Positions 21,736-33,805 of a stretch of DNA of 64,000 bases are shown here, in pieces. Source of the stretch: Punica granatum (Eukaryota > Streptophyta > Magnoliopsida > Myrtales > Lythraceae); contig NC_045132.1 in the NCBI RefSeq assembly GCF_007655135.1, positions 7,440,001 through 7,504,000 on the forward strand, in the 5' to 3' direction. How positions within the stretch are numbered: the stretch's first letter is position 1; each line of letters opens with the position of its first letter. The notes under the pieces were generated by a model. It searched no databases, was not told the origin of the DNA, and saw only the letters and a program-made list of their open reading frames with translations. A program made the position numbers and the translations under genes.

Positions 21736-22236
21736 GAGTTAATTACATTGGAGGTACAAAAAGTTTGCAAAATGTGACACTTTGATACAAAATGAATTTT
21801 TGGTTAGGATTTGGTACAACACGTTTCAATTTGTTTCAATTGAGTACAATCTGTCAACTCCACCTCTGAAGCTATTAGCATTTTCTGAAATGACAATTGA
21901 CATGTAAATAAATACGATTGGCACACGAATTAAAATTAAAAAAAAATTCATCTTACTAAATTATAATTAAAATAAAATACAAAAAAAACCTCTCCCTCTC
22001 TCTCCTCCCCCTCTCCCCCTCTCTCTCAAATGGCCACATGCCCAGAATCCTTTATGCCCTCTCTCCCCCCATCGGAAAGCACGTCAGCGAGTCGTGACGG
22101 TATTAGACGGCAATTGAGGGATTGTGCTCGATTGAAACAAATTGAAACGTGTTGTACCAAATCCTAACAAAAAATTCATTTTGCATCAAAGTGTTTATAT
22201 TTTGCGAACTTTTGGTATCCCTTTTGTAATTAACCC
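21736..22236. mobile_element. Palindromic MULE-type MITE, 501 bp (GGTACAAAAAG family)
   Basis: The left arm GAGTTAATTACATTGGAGGTACAAAAAGTTTGC pairs with the inverted right arm GCGAACTTTTGGTATCC...GTAATTAACCC. Both arms carry TTTGGTACAACACG or its complement. The flanks TCATTGTCA (21727-21735) and TCATTGTTA (22237-22245) form a 9-bp duplication with one mismatch. The centre has a CT-rich stretch. Confidence 0.85.
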
Positions 22237-22563
22237 TCATTGTTACCCTAAAATCTTGACCGTTGTGTTCTAATATTTCAAAAAGGTATTCATCTCTTAT
22301 AAGATATCTATTCTCTCATAATTTATAAATTATTTATAGGTTTTTCACATAAAATAATAACATGTGGTTCTTAAGTATTTGATTATCTATTTTTATTCAT
22401 AGATTCTACTCTTTTTTAAAATCATTTTCTAACTTTTTCTCTCTATTCTTGGCCATATAGGTGCATGGGCCTTTGGCCTGCACCCACCATCCTCTGATGA
22501 CCTATCTTGTTCAGCACCCAATCTTTCATATTTCAATCCTATAAGTTCGCTCTTTATCTGTGT

Positions 22564-23447
22564 GGAAAAATTGTACGGGTGGTACAAAAAGTTTTGCTAT
22601 GTTTCACTATCGGTACAAATTTTTTGTTTTTGTGACATCAAAGGTACAAAAAGTTCAAAATGTTTCAATCAAGTGCATTCCGTCCATTTATCATTAATGC
22701 CATCCATTTTTATGACATGGCAAACGACATATCATGCTGCATCTGACATGGCACAAAAAATATAATAAAATATCCTTTTAAAATTTTTTAAATTAAATAA
22801 AAATAAAAATAATAAAAATCCAATTAAAAAACTCTCCCTCTCCTCTCTCTTCATCTTCCTTTCCTATCTTTCTCTCTCCCCTCTTTCTCTAGTCTCTCTT
22901 GACTATCTCTCATCTCTCTTTCTCTCTCTCGCCTCTGTCTCCTTTCTTTCTCTCTCTTCTCTTTCTCTCTTCTCTCTCTTATCTCTCTCTCCTCTCTCTT
23001 CCCTTCTCTCACATCTCTCTCTCCTTTCTTTCTCTCTCTTCTCTCTTTCTTTCCCTCTCTCTTGTCTCTCTCTCCTCTTTCTATTTCTATCTCTCTCTTC
23101 TATCTCTTTTGTTTCCCTACTCTCTCTCTCCTCTCTCTCTTACCTCTCTTGTTTCTCTCTCCTCTCTCCTCTCTCTCTTCTCTTTCTATCTTTTTAATTG
23201 GATTTTTATTATTTTAATTTTAGTTTAATTAAAACTAAAAAAATTAATATTTTATTATATGTTTTGCGCCACGTAAAATGTGACATGACAAGTTGCCTAT
23301 CACGTCAAAAAAACTGACTTTGTTAATGATAAATGGAAAAAAAATACTTGATTGAAAGATTTTGTACTTTTGATATCACAAATAAACTTTTTGTACCGAT
23401 TGTAAAAATTTGCAAAAACTTTTTGGTCTATCCGTACATATTTCTCT
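22564..23447. mobile_element. Palindromic MULE-type element, 884 bp, with CT-rich core
   Basis: The arms share TTGTACGG...GGTACAAAAAGTTT and the inverted AAACTTTTTGTACCGA...CCGTACA. The flanks TATCTGTGT (22555-22563) and TATGTGTGT (23448-23456) form a 9-bp duplication with one mismatch. The core is a 350-bp CT repeat bordered by two AT-rich inverted segments. Confidence 0.8.
22837..23195 (+). repeat. CTCT-rich low-complexity tract
   Basis: About 360 bp of TCTC/CTTT pyrimidine repeats. The 109-codon Leu/Ser frame across it is a by-product and not a gene. Confidence 0.95.
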
Positions 23448-23456
23448 TATGTGTGT

Positions 23457-24307
23457 ATATATAGTTATTCTAATTTTTCAAATCTATGAACACCAAAAAT
23501 CTTCCAAAATATTAAAAAGGCCTTATTTAACTATTAACAAATATTATGTCCTATTTACACAAAAATAAACATATTGGCTACAGGAGAAAATGTTTCAAAT
23601 CTTTTGACCCATTTGGTACTTATCCAAATGAAAATTGATAATAAATTAAAATCATATGTGATTTCCACACAAAAGAACATTAACGATCATTATTCATTAC
23701 CTTCGATTCAATGTTTTACAAAGGATTAAAATTCTAAACAAGTAGACATTTTTTTTTCTTATTTTCCTTTTCTCTTATTTTTCTTGAACAGTGTTCATTC
23801 TTTTCGCTCTTAATTATCATCATTTTATTCCTGCTTTTTTCCATGGCTTTTTTATACTTTCAATTTTTATGTTAATCTCAATTTTTAAGGTAAATTGACT
23901 CAATTTTTGGTGAAAAAGTTAAAATTAATTATTTAAAATTTTTTATAACATCATTTATGTTTTATTAAAAAAATAATATCATCAATATGCTTTAATGATT
24001 TTAATTGATTTCATATTTATTGATTTGATATTTTAAATCAACCAATAAGATAATTGATGATGTTACATAATTAATTATATATTTTTAAATGAAATTTATT
24101 TTTTATATATATTTTCTAGCATTTTATAAGTACTACGTCTTACCATTTGATTGAGAAACCTTTCACCTACAACGCACGTGTCGATTCATTAGTTTATCTA
24201 AAAACAACAAACCCATTCAACAAAAACAAATACAAAAAAAAAAAAAGCAAAACAAAGCTGAGTTGTATAAAAAATACCCTCCCAAAAAGGGGGGAAAAAA
24301 TGGAAAA
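23457..24307. other. AT-rich intergenic DNA
   Basis: Very AT-rich, with no gene supported. Runs of A near 24230-24245 precede the tRNA gene. Confidence 0.4.
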
Positions 24308-24331
24308 CGCTAGAGGAAGGGCTTGAACCTT

Positions 24332-24364
<33 letters not shown>

Positions 24365-24381
24365 AACTGAGCTACTCCAGC
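24308..24381 (-). tRNA. trnN-GUU: tRNA-Asn (anticodon GTT)
   Basis: The - strand reads GCTGGAGTAGCTCAGTTGG...CTAGCG, 74 nt. The acceptor stem is 7 bp with one G-T pair. The D-arm is GCTC...GAGC. The anticodon arm is TGTGG-CTGTTAA-CCACA with GTT at the anticodon. The T-arm is GAAGG-TTCAAGC-CCTTC. CCA is not encoded, as expected for a nuclear gene. A TTTT run follows at once on the - strand, a standard Pol III terminator. All stems pair, so the gene looks functional. Confidence 0.95.
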
Positions 24382-24462
24382 TTATTTAGACATTAAAATT
24401 TAAAATAAATTCAAAAGTGTCAATAAACGGAATTATTTCTTATTTTGATATGAGAAGTCACT

Positions 24463-24960
24463 CTAGCAGGCATAAGTTTCTGTACCTGCGAAATTCAACA
24501 CCAGTGTAGCAGATATGCATGCCCTAGATAACGGAAAAGGCTCGGTCCCTGCATCGATTTGATAATTAGGTATATATCTTTCACTTCCACTTACAGATAT
24601 TCCCGGTGAGTAAGTGAAGCAAACAAGAGAGATGACTTCGAGGTATGTGATCACTTTTCTCAAAATTTTATTCGCCTCCACCAATACTGTGCAATCAGGA
24701 TCTCTGCTAATAAATCTCTAGAATAGAAAGAAGCCGATGCTCGATAGTATCTTGCACCGACGAAATCAATCCTTAATCACCCACTGATAATCACAGTTTC
24801 CTGTGCTAAGTCTCATATCCGGCTGAGAATGAGAGTGGTTTAAGAATGATGGGAAAACGAGAAGAGGAGAGATAATTTCTATCAATTGTTTCACTCATAC
24901 TTTCTGATGTGTAAATATCAATTTATAAAGACACTTTGCATCTCTTCTTAGGGAAAACTT
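24463..24960 (-). other. Possible unrecognised spliced gene fragment
   Basis: On the - strand there is a TATAAA near 24920, then about 250 bp of leader. An open segment follows (LVEANKILRKV, then ISLVCFTYSPGIS) and ends at a GTAAGT donor near 24598. A later open segment ends at a CAGGTACAG-like donor near 24487. The pieces look exon-like, but I cannot extend them and do not recognise the protein. It could be a gene remnant. Confidence 0.2.
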
Positions 24961-27200
24961 TAATCGGGTGAAAGAGACGACTTTAGGTTGTTTCACAGTA
25001 AATAATAAAACCATACAACGTTTTGTCTTTTCAGACATTTTCTCTTCTATTAATTAAATAATATTATTTATCTCTTTAACCAATGTAAAATATTTCTGAA
25101 GGATTACCCTTTTACCCCACTTTTCTAACATTTTTTAATATTTCGATACTTGCGGCGAACTACAAATTGGTGAAGTTTGAAAATGCCCCTACAAAAGCTC
25201 ATTATGTATTCTGTGTGAAAGCTGGTTCATTCTCAAGTACCGGACGAGGACTATTACTTTGCATTAGCGCTTGGCCATGTCTTATTCTAGATATGTTATC
25301 TTTTTACAATTAGTTGTGATTGAATGTCTTTTTTTTTTAATAGAAATAGTGATTTAATGTCAGTCAATCTTTTTAATTAGGCCGTTCCAAGTTCTTCCTA
25401 GCAATTCAAGCCGCGGAACTCTTATCACCTTATTCAAAAGGCCCACTTTTTTATGAGGTTCCTAAAGCCTTTTCTCTCCCTCGCTTTTTTCTCCTTATTT
25501 TTTTTGGGTAGTGTTTTCTCTCCCTCTCTTTCTTTTTTGTTTACTTTGTACCAATATAGAAATGGAGATAAGAAGGGGGGCACACTAAGGACCTTCGCAA
25601 TTGGGCGGTTGCATGAATCTTTGGTCAATTCTTAGCGCATCTCTGAGGAACGAAATCAATATGGAAGATCCGATCTGACCACAACGTCAAGGTAAATTTC
25701 TCTTTTCTATCTCTTCCAAGGATTCCCATTCTTCTTTCTGTGCCACCATAAAATTGAGAATTCATCGATCATGACAACCCCTATTTCAGCATACCAAATC
25801 TTGTGAGTGACATTGAGTTCACGACTATTTCGTGGAGAAAACCTCGAGTCAAATCAGGATGTTACCTGGTCAGGAAACAAACATCGAGGGTACAAGTATA
25901 ACCAACACAACAACCCAATAAGTGATAATTATGTCTACTTACATTTTTCTAGTGTACTAGTAAAACAATTACGTGTATTACATGTGAAAATAATGTTATT
26001 TGATACTTTTCAAACGATAATATATTTTTAAGCACCTTCGGATTTTTTCTTTTTTGGATATAAAAGTAATTTATCTACTAATTCTAGTCTTCAATTGAAA
26101 TCTTGTGTTTAACAATAAAAAAATAAATCAAAATACTGATATGCCTAAAATAAATACAAAATGACAGAAAATATTCTTAGAAGCAGGCTTTTTATAGGTT
26201 ATATATAGGGAAAGATTTTGTATATGTAACGATCGACAAATTCACATATTAGAAATCTACGAGTGATTTTTCTCTTATTAATTAACATCGGGATGGTAAA
26301 ATAAGAAATTGAAAGAAAAAGAATGAAAAGAATATTAATTCATACATTCTAAAGATATCTTTACTTGTACAATATACATAACTATTTATAATTTCTTATG
26401 TAAAAAATTATCAGAGCAAGTTAATGATATTACAAAATAATGAGTTAAAAATAGTTAAAGATATTATATATCTTACATACAAAATATGTAAATAGTTATA
26501 ATAAAGATATCGTAATAAGGTTATTATAAAAAAAGATGCTATAAATAGTTATAATAATTATATAAAAATAAATAGTTATAATTTATTATTTGGACAAATA
26601 ATCCAAATACGTCGAATATGGCACAAATAAAATATTGTAAAAATTCATTTAAGTGCAATTGGAGTGTCAACTAGACGCTATGAGGGTTCCATAATTTGAC
26701 TTGCGTGACGCATCCTTCCCCCAGCTTCTATATATTATAATAGATTTTATAAAGGATAAAAGTGGAATTATAAAATAACCAAGAAACAATCTCGGTTGAA
26801 TTCCGTAGTTTTATATTGGTTTCAAATAATAGAATTGCATAAGTATTATAAAATTATAATATCAAATAGTATAAGCCTCACTGATTCTTTTATAAGACAC
26901 TGACCATCAGTCCTTTGTAATCGCACATGCACAGCCCATCGTTCTTATTCGTACTGTAATTGTTACAAGTCTTCTTTCATCAGAGTTGGTGCCACGCGGG
27001 CACAAGAGACCCATTCATAGTATATTACGTCGTCAAAAATACTTTTTCTAAAAGTTTTTCAGAAAATAAAGACGAAAATATGAAGAATTCGGAGAAAGAA
27101 AAAGCGAAAATAAAAATGGATTCTCTTTAAGATATGTGGTCGGGCAATCACGCGGAACCATCCAACGTAACCCACTAATCGACACATCCACTGGTGACCA
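24961..27200. other. AT-rich intergenic DNA
   Basis: No gene is supported. 25470-25560 is T-rich. 26330-26660 consists largely of AT-rich degenerate repeats (ATAGTTATAATAA-like). Confidence 0.4.
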
Positions 27201-27499
27201 AATTATTAAAGCTTGCGCCCTAACTTGGGGCTAGGAAAGTCCCAATAGAGGCCAAATCTCGGGTCCACGTGAGTGGATGCTGATTGGGACTTACCTTCGA
27301 TGGTCTTCATTATGAGCTTAGAAGTCCCAATTAGTTCATACCTCTTATCATTCAGGAACGGTACTTTAGAGGCCCTCCATCGCCTGGTCACGGGGCCATG
27401 CTCCTCAAAGGCCTTGGTGTTGATTAGACTGGGGCCCAAGTGGCAGCCTAGTCCACCCAGACAAGGTTGTCCAGGCTTGATTGGCAGTGCAATCAACCT

Positions 27500-28085
27500 C
27501 CTTTCACAGTTAATATGGGATTCGGAGCGTGACAAGTTCCCCTCCTTTCAGACTCGGCGTTTGCTAGACTTTTCGATCTTGGTCCAAACATAATTCTCAC
27601 CGATTCAGGTTCATGGGCAGCTCCCAGACACGGCCTATCCAGAATCTCGGCCCCCATGGTTGGGACTAGGTTCGGCTCTTGTATCATAAGTAACAACTAC
27701 GACACATTACTCAAAAGCGTCAACTGCTAACGAGATCATTGGTCCTTACATATAAATTCAATTCTCTCCCTACACAACCGGTGTGACAAACTCCCCCTCC
27801 CCCATTGGCCATAATATTTTCGTTGGGCTCTTGCGTTGGGTTCAAACAAATCCCACCAGCTCTCAGGCTGGGGTCCACACAAATTCTCTCAACTTGGGCT
27901 CTTGGCAGCCCTCGGATACAACATACTCGGAACCCTTCATGATTGTGGACCATTGTTGGCTCTAATATCATTTGTAACACATGAGTTCATCGCTTAGAAA
28001 TGCATGCTAACTGCTAATGAGATTATTGGATTTGTCATATATAAATCTCAGATTTCCGTTTACACAACTGATATGGAATTACGGG
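27500..28085 (-). mobile_element. TRIM-like retroelement remnant with two primer-binding-site-like motifs
   Basis: On the - strand two related blocks follow each other: 28075 to about 27850, and 27790 to about 27560. Each begins with (A/C)C...GGTTGTGTA or AGTTGTGTAAAC, then TATATA..., then CTCGTTAGCAGTTGA or CTCATTAGCAGTTAG. Each ends at a degenerate initiator-Met primer site (TGATATTAGAGCC near 27965, TGATACAAGAGCC near 27685). Each is followed by a similar GTGGACC or TTTGGACC-containing internal part. Short LTR plus primer site without genes is the TRIM pattern. The boundaries are uncertain. Confidence 0.4.
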
Positions 28086-28708
28086 AAGTGACATGAGTGC
28101 GTGCATATGCTCATTGTAAACTTGTAATACTTCCATTAGGATTGCATGGAACAAATTGATTATAGTGGTGACTTCTAATATTTAGGTACAGATGAGTCAT
28201 GAAAATTTTAAAAGTTAGAGAACTTATTTGTCGTAAAGAAAATTTTAGAAGTTTGATGGTCAATCTAGCTAGAAAGGCATTGTATATACACTTGGGAAAG
28301 CCTTTGGTTCAACGAAAGGCTGTTTGATTAGCATGAGATTCATACTTTTTAACGGCTTTTGAAGGATTCAGAAAGTGAACCATAGACTTTTCCATACACG
28401 TGCTTCCGAGTTAGTTGGGATAAAACCATGTCAAAGAGCAAAAATCTCTGGCTCCTAGTACTGTGGAATTTGAAAGTGATTGAAGCCTTACAAGGGCGAG
28501 GAAAAGCTTCCCATTACAAGAAGATATTATATGTAATGAATTACAAGAAGATATTATATGTAATGAATATACTACGTAGTATTATATCAATGAAAACATA
28601 AAAAAAAAATTATTTTAGTCAAGCATAATTTTTATTATAATGTTTCTAAAAATTAAAAGAAATTGATGAATCTTTATTAACTTGTAATATTATTAGATGA
28701 AATATTCT

Positions 28709-29135
28709 GGGTAAATTGCACCGGTGGTCCAAAAAGTTTTAGAAATGTTTTAAAATGGTACAAAAAAATTTTTTGCTACTTGATGGTACAAAATATTTCA
28801 AAGTTGTTTTAGTATTAGTACAAATCGTCATTTCGCCGTTGATGCCGTCAAGCCGTCCTTTACAAGACTATAAATTTTGTATCATCATATAACTTACGTA
28901 AAACATTTTGTACTATTAAGTTACAACTTCAAAACATTTTGTCTCATCATGTAACGTCCCACAAAAATCGATTTTGCACCATCAGCGTCGGTTTGACAGC
29001 ATTAATAGCGAGATGACGGTTTGTACTATACTGAAATAATTTTGAAACATTTTGTATCATCAAGTAGCAAAAAAAACTTTTTATACCATATTGAAATATT
29101 TATAAAACTTTTTGAACTACCAATATAATTTACTC
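28709..29135. mobile_element. Palindromic MITE, 427 bp (GGTACAAAAAG family)
   Basis: The left arm GGGTAAATTGCACCGGTGGTCC pairs with the inverted right arm AACTACCAATATAATTTACTC. Both arms have TAAAATGGTAC/TTGAAATAT and CAAAAAGTTTT. The flanks AAATATTCT and AAATATTTG are a possible 9-bp duplication (7 of 9). It is non-coding. Confidence 0.75.
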
Positions 29136-30173
29136 AAATATTTGTTACATAGAATACTTTATCCCGCATTACAGAGAAAAAGAGAGAATCTATCTAAGGC
29201 CATTTTCATTGAAGAGGACAAAAGGAAATGATAAGGATTCTAGTATTAGCAAAATCTTTATCCGCAAGTAAAAGGAGGATCTCTCCCTCAGCCTTTGGAT
29301 TTGGACCATTAATAGATTCTCAGTTCATCATTTCATATCCCACAAGTCATTGTCATTCATTTCTCAACCCGGCCCCCTCCTCTCTCAATTTTCCAGTATT
29401 CCAAAGGATTCATTAGAGATCACACATTGTCAATCAACGGCTTTTTATCTTCCTCGGTTAAAGTTGAAAAGTCAAAGTCAAAACATACCGTGGGTTTGTT
29501 GCTTGATACGATCTAAAAAGGATATTCTCCCACTGTCACATTGTCACCGGCAAACAATAGAATGGATAAAGGTGAAATTATATAATTTGTTTTGAGTATA
29601 GGAAGACCCACGCATCTAGTAAAACAATGAAAAGTTAAATGAAGAGAGCAAAAAATTTTACTGATGAGAATTGGACATAAAACCTCTTATCTTCTAGATG
29701 AAGATATGTGCCATCGCACCATAACCTTTTTCTTGGCTACACATGATGTATGATCAAGCAGTTATGACAATAATAACCCATAAGGTTTTCTCAAGAAAGG
29801 CCTATGTGCGATTAGATATGACACTTTTATATATGCTAAATGAGATTCAATTTTCAAAGGGAACAGATGATTAGAGTGTATTTGAGAGGAGGGTATTGGA
29901 GGAAAATCATCGGGAGGGTTCACTCAATGGGTGTGAACGTTTTAGCAATTTTGTTGGTGTTTTCTCACTACCCTACAAATATTAGTTTCATAAAAGACTA
30001 TGTGGGGAAGAACTTATACATGGTTAAGTATTGACACTTTATATGTAATGAAATGGAACTTTTGAAGGAGGGAGCTTGCGGATTGATGACATATAAGAAG
30101 GGGTTGATGAAATGTGCTGATAGGCTAATTGAGTGATAAACCTTCAATGGAAAACCAAAATGCCTCATTCAAG
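29136..30173. other. Intergenic DNA
   Basis: No gene is supported. Short frames at 29228 and 29840 lack family motifs. Confidence 0.35.
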
Positions 30174-30189
30174 TAATATAGATTTTTCA

Positions 30190-30371
30190 TTAACTTCATT
30201 GGTTCAAGTGGTTCGACACTTATTCTGCTCAAACAAGGTCTTGAGTTCAAGTATTTTGAACAAAGAAAATCCATACTGGGAGAGTTTTACCTTCTAAAAA
30301 GTCGACCCAATTTGACTAGATTAGTCGCGACCCAATTGAATTTCTGAATATCATGATTCACACCAAAGAAA
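30190..30371 (+). mobile_element. SINE copy A, with 16-bp target duplication
   Basis: 182 bp flanked by an exact direct repeat TAATATAGATTTTTCA (30174-30189 and 30372-30387). The 5' part has Pol III promoter-like boxes (A-box-like GGTTCAAGTGG at about 30201; B-box-like GAGTTCAAGTATT at about 30241). The 3' part has GGGAGAGTTTTACC, and the end is A-rich. Four more copies lie at 33650, 35521, 37722 and 47983. It needs a partner LINE for movement. Confidence 0.85.
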
Positions 30372-30387
30372 TAATATAGATTTTTCA

Positions 30388-31301
30388 ACCAAAAATAATA
30401 GTAATAATTATATTCTTGGAAAAATAACATTGTATAGTTAGGGGTGTTCGGGTTCGAGTACCATATTTTTTTTCACGATACTCGAATCCTACCTGTAAGG
30501 AATATGTTCCAAGATTTTAAACCAGATCCTACCCTGTTAAGTCATAGAACTAGAACTTACCTAGAGCACATGTTGCGAGTACCCTGTTGGAATCTGTAAA
30601 TTTTTTTGTCTCGCTAAATAAAATCCAAAATGTCTCATCCATAATTAGTAATTACGCAAAACAAAATAAAATGTCGACATAGATTTAAATTAATCCACAA
30701 TTTATCTACAACAAAGAGTAATATGTTTCATCAATTCATCCACAAAACTAAACATCCGTAATATGATCAGGCCTCATCAAGGACACACCAAGGTCGTCAA
30801 ACCAAAGCTGCCGACGATAAGGAATGCGAAACTTCCACCGAGAGAGAGAGAGAAAGAGAGAAAGAGACAGAGAGGGGAAGATAGTAAAGTAAAAAAGAGA
30901 AATATATCTAAATATAACTAGGAAAAATTATTATTAGGTCCGGGTATCAATTCTGGTTCCGGATCTAGGTACCTTATATGCAGGAACCGGAACAGGAACC
31001 AGAACCAGTTTTCACCGGTTCCTTATTTTAATACTCGAACCTTACCCAATTTTCAATATGAGCTATTCGGACTCTACCATAACGAGTAGCTTCCGACTGA
31101 TTTCAGATATACCTGGTATCCGTGCACACCCCTATGTACAGTACAATTTTTTGACCTTTTCTCTACGCTATAGCCCAAATCTAAAATTAGTATGGAGGTT
31201 TATAATAATATCAAGAATATGGGGTAAAAGTTTCACCTCGTTTTGAGATCTTACGGTTTACAAAAACTATCAAAATCAGAACACCGAAAATAATGGTAAA
31301 T
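30388..31301. other. Intergenic DNA with short GA repeat
   Basis: A GAGA-rich stretch lies at 30840-30880. The pieces at 30430-30600 and 30930-31140 share GGTACC/GGAACCGG-type fragments in opposite orientation, suggesting another degraded palindromic element (about 30440-31135). No gene. Confidence 0.35.
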
Positions 31302-31310
31302 ACTTTTTAA

Positions 31311-31586
31311 GGGGAAATAGCCCAATGTAGCACATTTTTTACCTTATTTTCACTTCCTACCACGTTTTTAAAAGTTGTCACGATGTTGCACGAATCACCA
31401 TTTTATTACCAGATCTAGCACACCATTAAACTCCATCTAATGGTGTTTAACGGTTTTTAGACGGAGTTTAACGATGTGTTAGATCTAGGAATAAAATGGT
31501 GATTCGTGCTAGATCGTAATAACTTTTAAAAACGTGCCAGGAAGTGAAAATAAGATAAAAATTATGCTATATGGGGCTATTTTTTC
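31311..31586. mobile_element. Palindromic MITE, 276 bp
   Basis: The left arm GGGGAAATAGCCCAATGTAG pairs with the inverted right end CTATATGGGGCTATTTTTTC. The arms share CTTATTTTCACTTCCT, AATCACCATTTTATT and TAGATCTAGCACA in inverted form, and the centre is ATGGTGTTTAACGG. The flanks ACTTTTTAA (31302-31310) and ATTTTTTAA (31587-31595) are a 9-bp duplication with one mismatch. Confidence 0.85.
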
Positions 31587-31595
31587 ATTTTTTAA

Positions 31596-33649
31596 TCATT
31601 TAATTTAATTTTTAATATTAAATTTTCTTAACTATTTATTACATTTTTCACAATTCAACAACACAATCATTACTTTATCTAAACCATTCATTACTTTTTC
31701 ACTTTTTTTCTCATAATTCAATAACACAATCATTACAAACCAATTAAAACCAAAACTCAACTCAAATACCAAACGGAACATAAAACTTACTAGATATGGT
31801 GGAATAGACATTCCTTAAGTTTTTGAAAGAAAGAGTATTCCATCAAGTTGAAGGAAAAATGTTATTCATATGTTTATAGTCTCTCTATTCTAGCTATTAA
31901 GAGTACAACATGTAAAGAAATGAAGTGAGCGAATAAATTGTGATCCCATTTATTCTATTCTATTCTCGTGTATCAAACGGGAACTAAATAGGGTTTCCCA
32001 ATTTTTAGTTTAAGTTTCTTTCCAGCCTAATTTTGTGAGCTTATATAATTCATTCTTTTATTTGACACTATTATAAAAATCATAATGTTTTGCACGCGAA
32101 TATAATTTTAATATTACTATGAATATCTTTTCAAAACTAAACTAAACGCGTGAGTGAAAATGTTGTATAAAATGTTTCACCGAATATAAAAGAATGTTGT
32201 ATAGAATCTATATTTGTTAATTGTCAAAATAATAATATACCCCCCCCCCCAACATTTCTCTCAAGTTTTCTTTAATTTTTGAAGATAAATTTCTGAGCAT
32301 TTTATCTATTTGTTTATGCACGACTCACACATCATAATGAATAGTTGAAGAATAAAGAGAATACAGAGATTACTCTCTTCTCCCTTAATTTTGTTCAAAT
32401 TCGGTACCAGCACTCTCTCACAAAATCAAACACTTTCTCGTGCTAGTGAGCTAAATTGGGCATCAGTTAAGTTTTGAATTTTATTACTTGGATGCAATGC
32501 TAGTCTTATTTTTTCCTCGCACTTGTCTTTCGTCCTCTTGTTGTTATTATGGTGTGTTACTTCTGAGATCATCTGATTTCTGTTTCGTACTTTAGTTTTT
32601 TTTTTCTTTTTTTTAATTGAGACTGCAAGTTATCAAAAGAAAGAAAGAAAGATAGAAGAATGTAGAGCAACTAAAATATCTAACAGAAAATCTTTGCAAA
32701 TTTTGTGTATGAGTCACAGAAACAAAACTTCAATTTTTAGATTATGAGGCAGGGAAACACCCGTTTGAAAGTTATTTGTTCACGAAAACGCCAAAATCTT
32801 TATGAGTTATATGATTGATAGCACGATGATAATCGTAGCAATCAATAGAGTTTCACTATAAATACTCGAAATGGTCTGTCAACATCGTCGGAGGCCAAAG
32901 GGCCCATTGTTGACCTCTGTCGAGGCCGCATTGGCCGTCCATGCCGCCAATGTAGGAGCTGGTTACGGTACTCAAGGAAAATTTTGGGTACTTTCGGTAC
33001 CGCATAAAAATACTAAATTTATATATTTACTCCATCCTTGCTTTCTCGTCCCACTCTGTTTCTCATGTATTATTATTCTCTTTCACTATCTCCTTTCATT
33101 CTCCTTAGCTGTCCCAACCACCTCTATATTTCAAATGTAATTTCCAAATCATTTTTAGTTTATTTTACCATATCTCTTCATTTTATTGTAAACTTATTCC
33201 ATTTTCAATTAATGAATTAAAATAGACATATTTTCCAGCATAGCAGCGTGCACCTATGATTCTAAATACATTTACTATTGCTTTTCTTTTTCTTTTTCTT
33301 TTGATATAAAGGCATTTACTGTTACTATTTATAGCGTAAGTTCTTATCGTATATACCGCCACTGCATTTTTCTGTGGTTTTCGGAATATAAAGGTTATTA
33401 AAATACGCAAAAAAGAAGTGAAGTTACAAATTGTTCCATCCCGTCTAGCAATGGGAAAAAATATAAAGCATGCTTTCAATTGCTCAAAACCGACTGGTTA
33501 GCATGAATAAACTCTCTCACTACTGAAACTGGAGAGGAAACTCTAGATTTAGAGCAAACAGAAACTTCATTCATGTTTGATTGCAAGTTTATAATTACTA
33601 TTATTTAGTATTTATTTATTGTTGGAGCAGTGAGGGTCCTTGACTATTT
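31596..33649. other. AT-rich intergenic DNA
   Basis: A C10 run lies at about 32240-32249. A short GC-rich patch (32870-32970) has an 89-codon frame without recognisable motifs. No gene is supported. Confidence 0.35.
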
Positions 33650-33805
33650 TTCTCTGTGTGTATCAACTGACATCTGGAAGCCCAATTTATCATGACTAAA
33701 ACTTTTTTTATCGTGGTTTTTCTCTATTCATAGGACTCGAAATGGAGAGCTTAATTAAGAGAAATAGGCGCAAAACCACTTGAATCAATTGACGTTGATA
33801 GTTCT
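33650..33805 (-). mobile_element. SINE copy E (diverged)
   Basis: The reverse complement contains GATTCAAGTGGTTTTGCGCCT, then TCGAGTCCTATGAATAGAGAAA, then GGGCTTCCAGATGTCAGTTG and TACACACAG. These parallel copy C. No target duplication was identified. Confidence 0.55.

Noticed and set aside
22899..23228. 109-codon Leu/Ser-rich frame
   Set aside because: It is a translation of the CTCT low-complexity tract.
27206..27535. 109-codon - strand frame
   Set aside because: No domain recognised and it borders the TRIM-like repeat; more likely repeat sequence than a gene.
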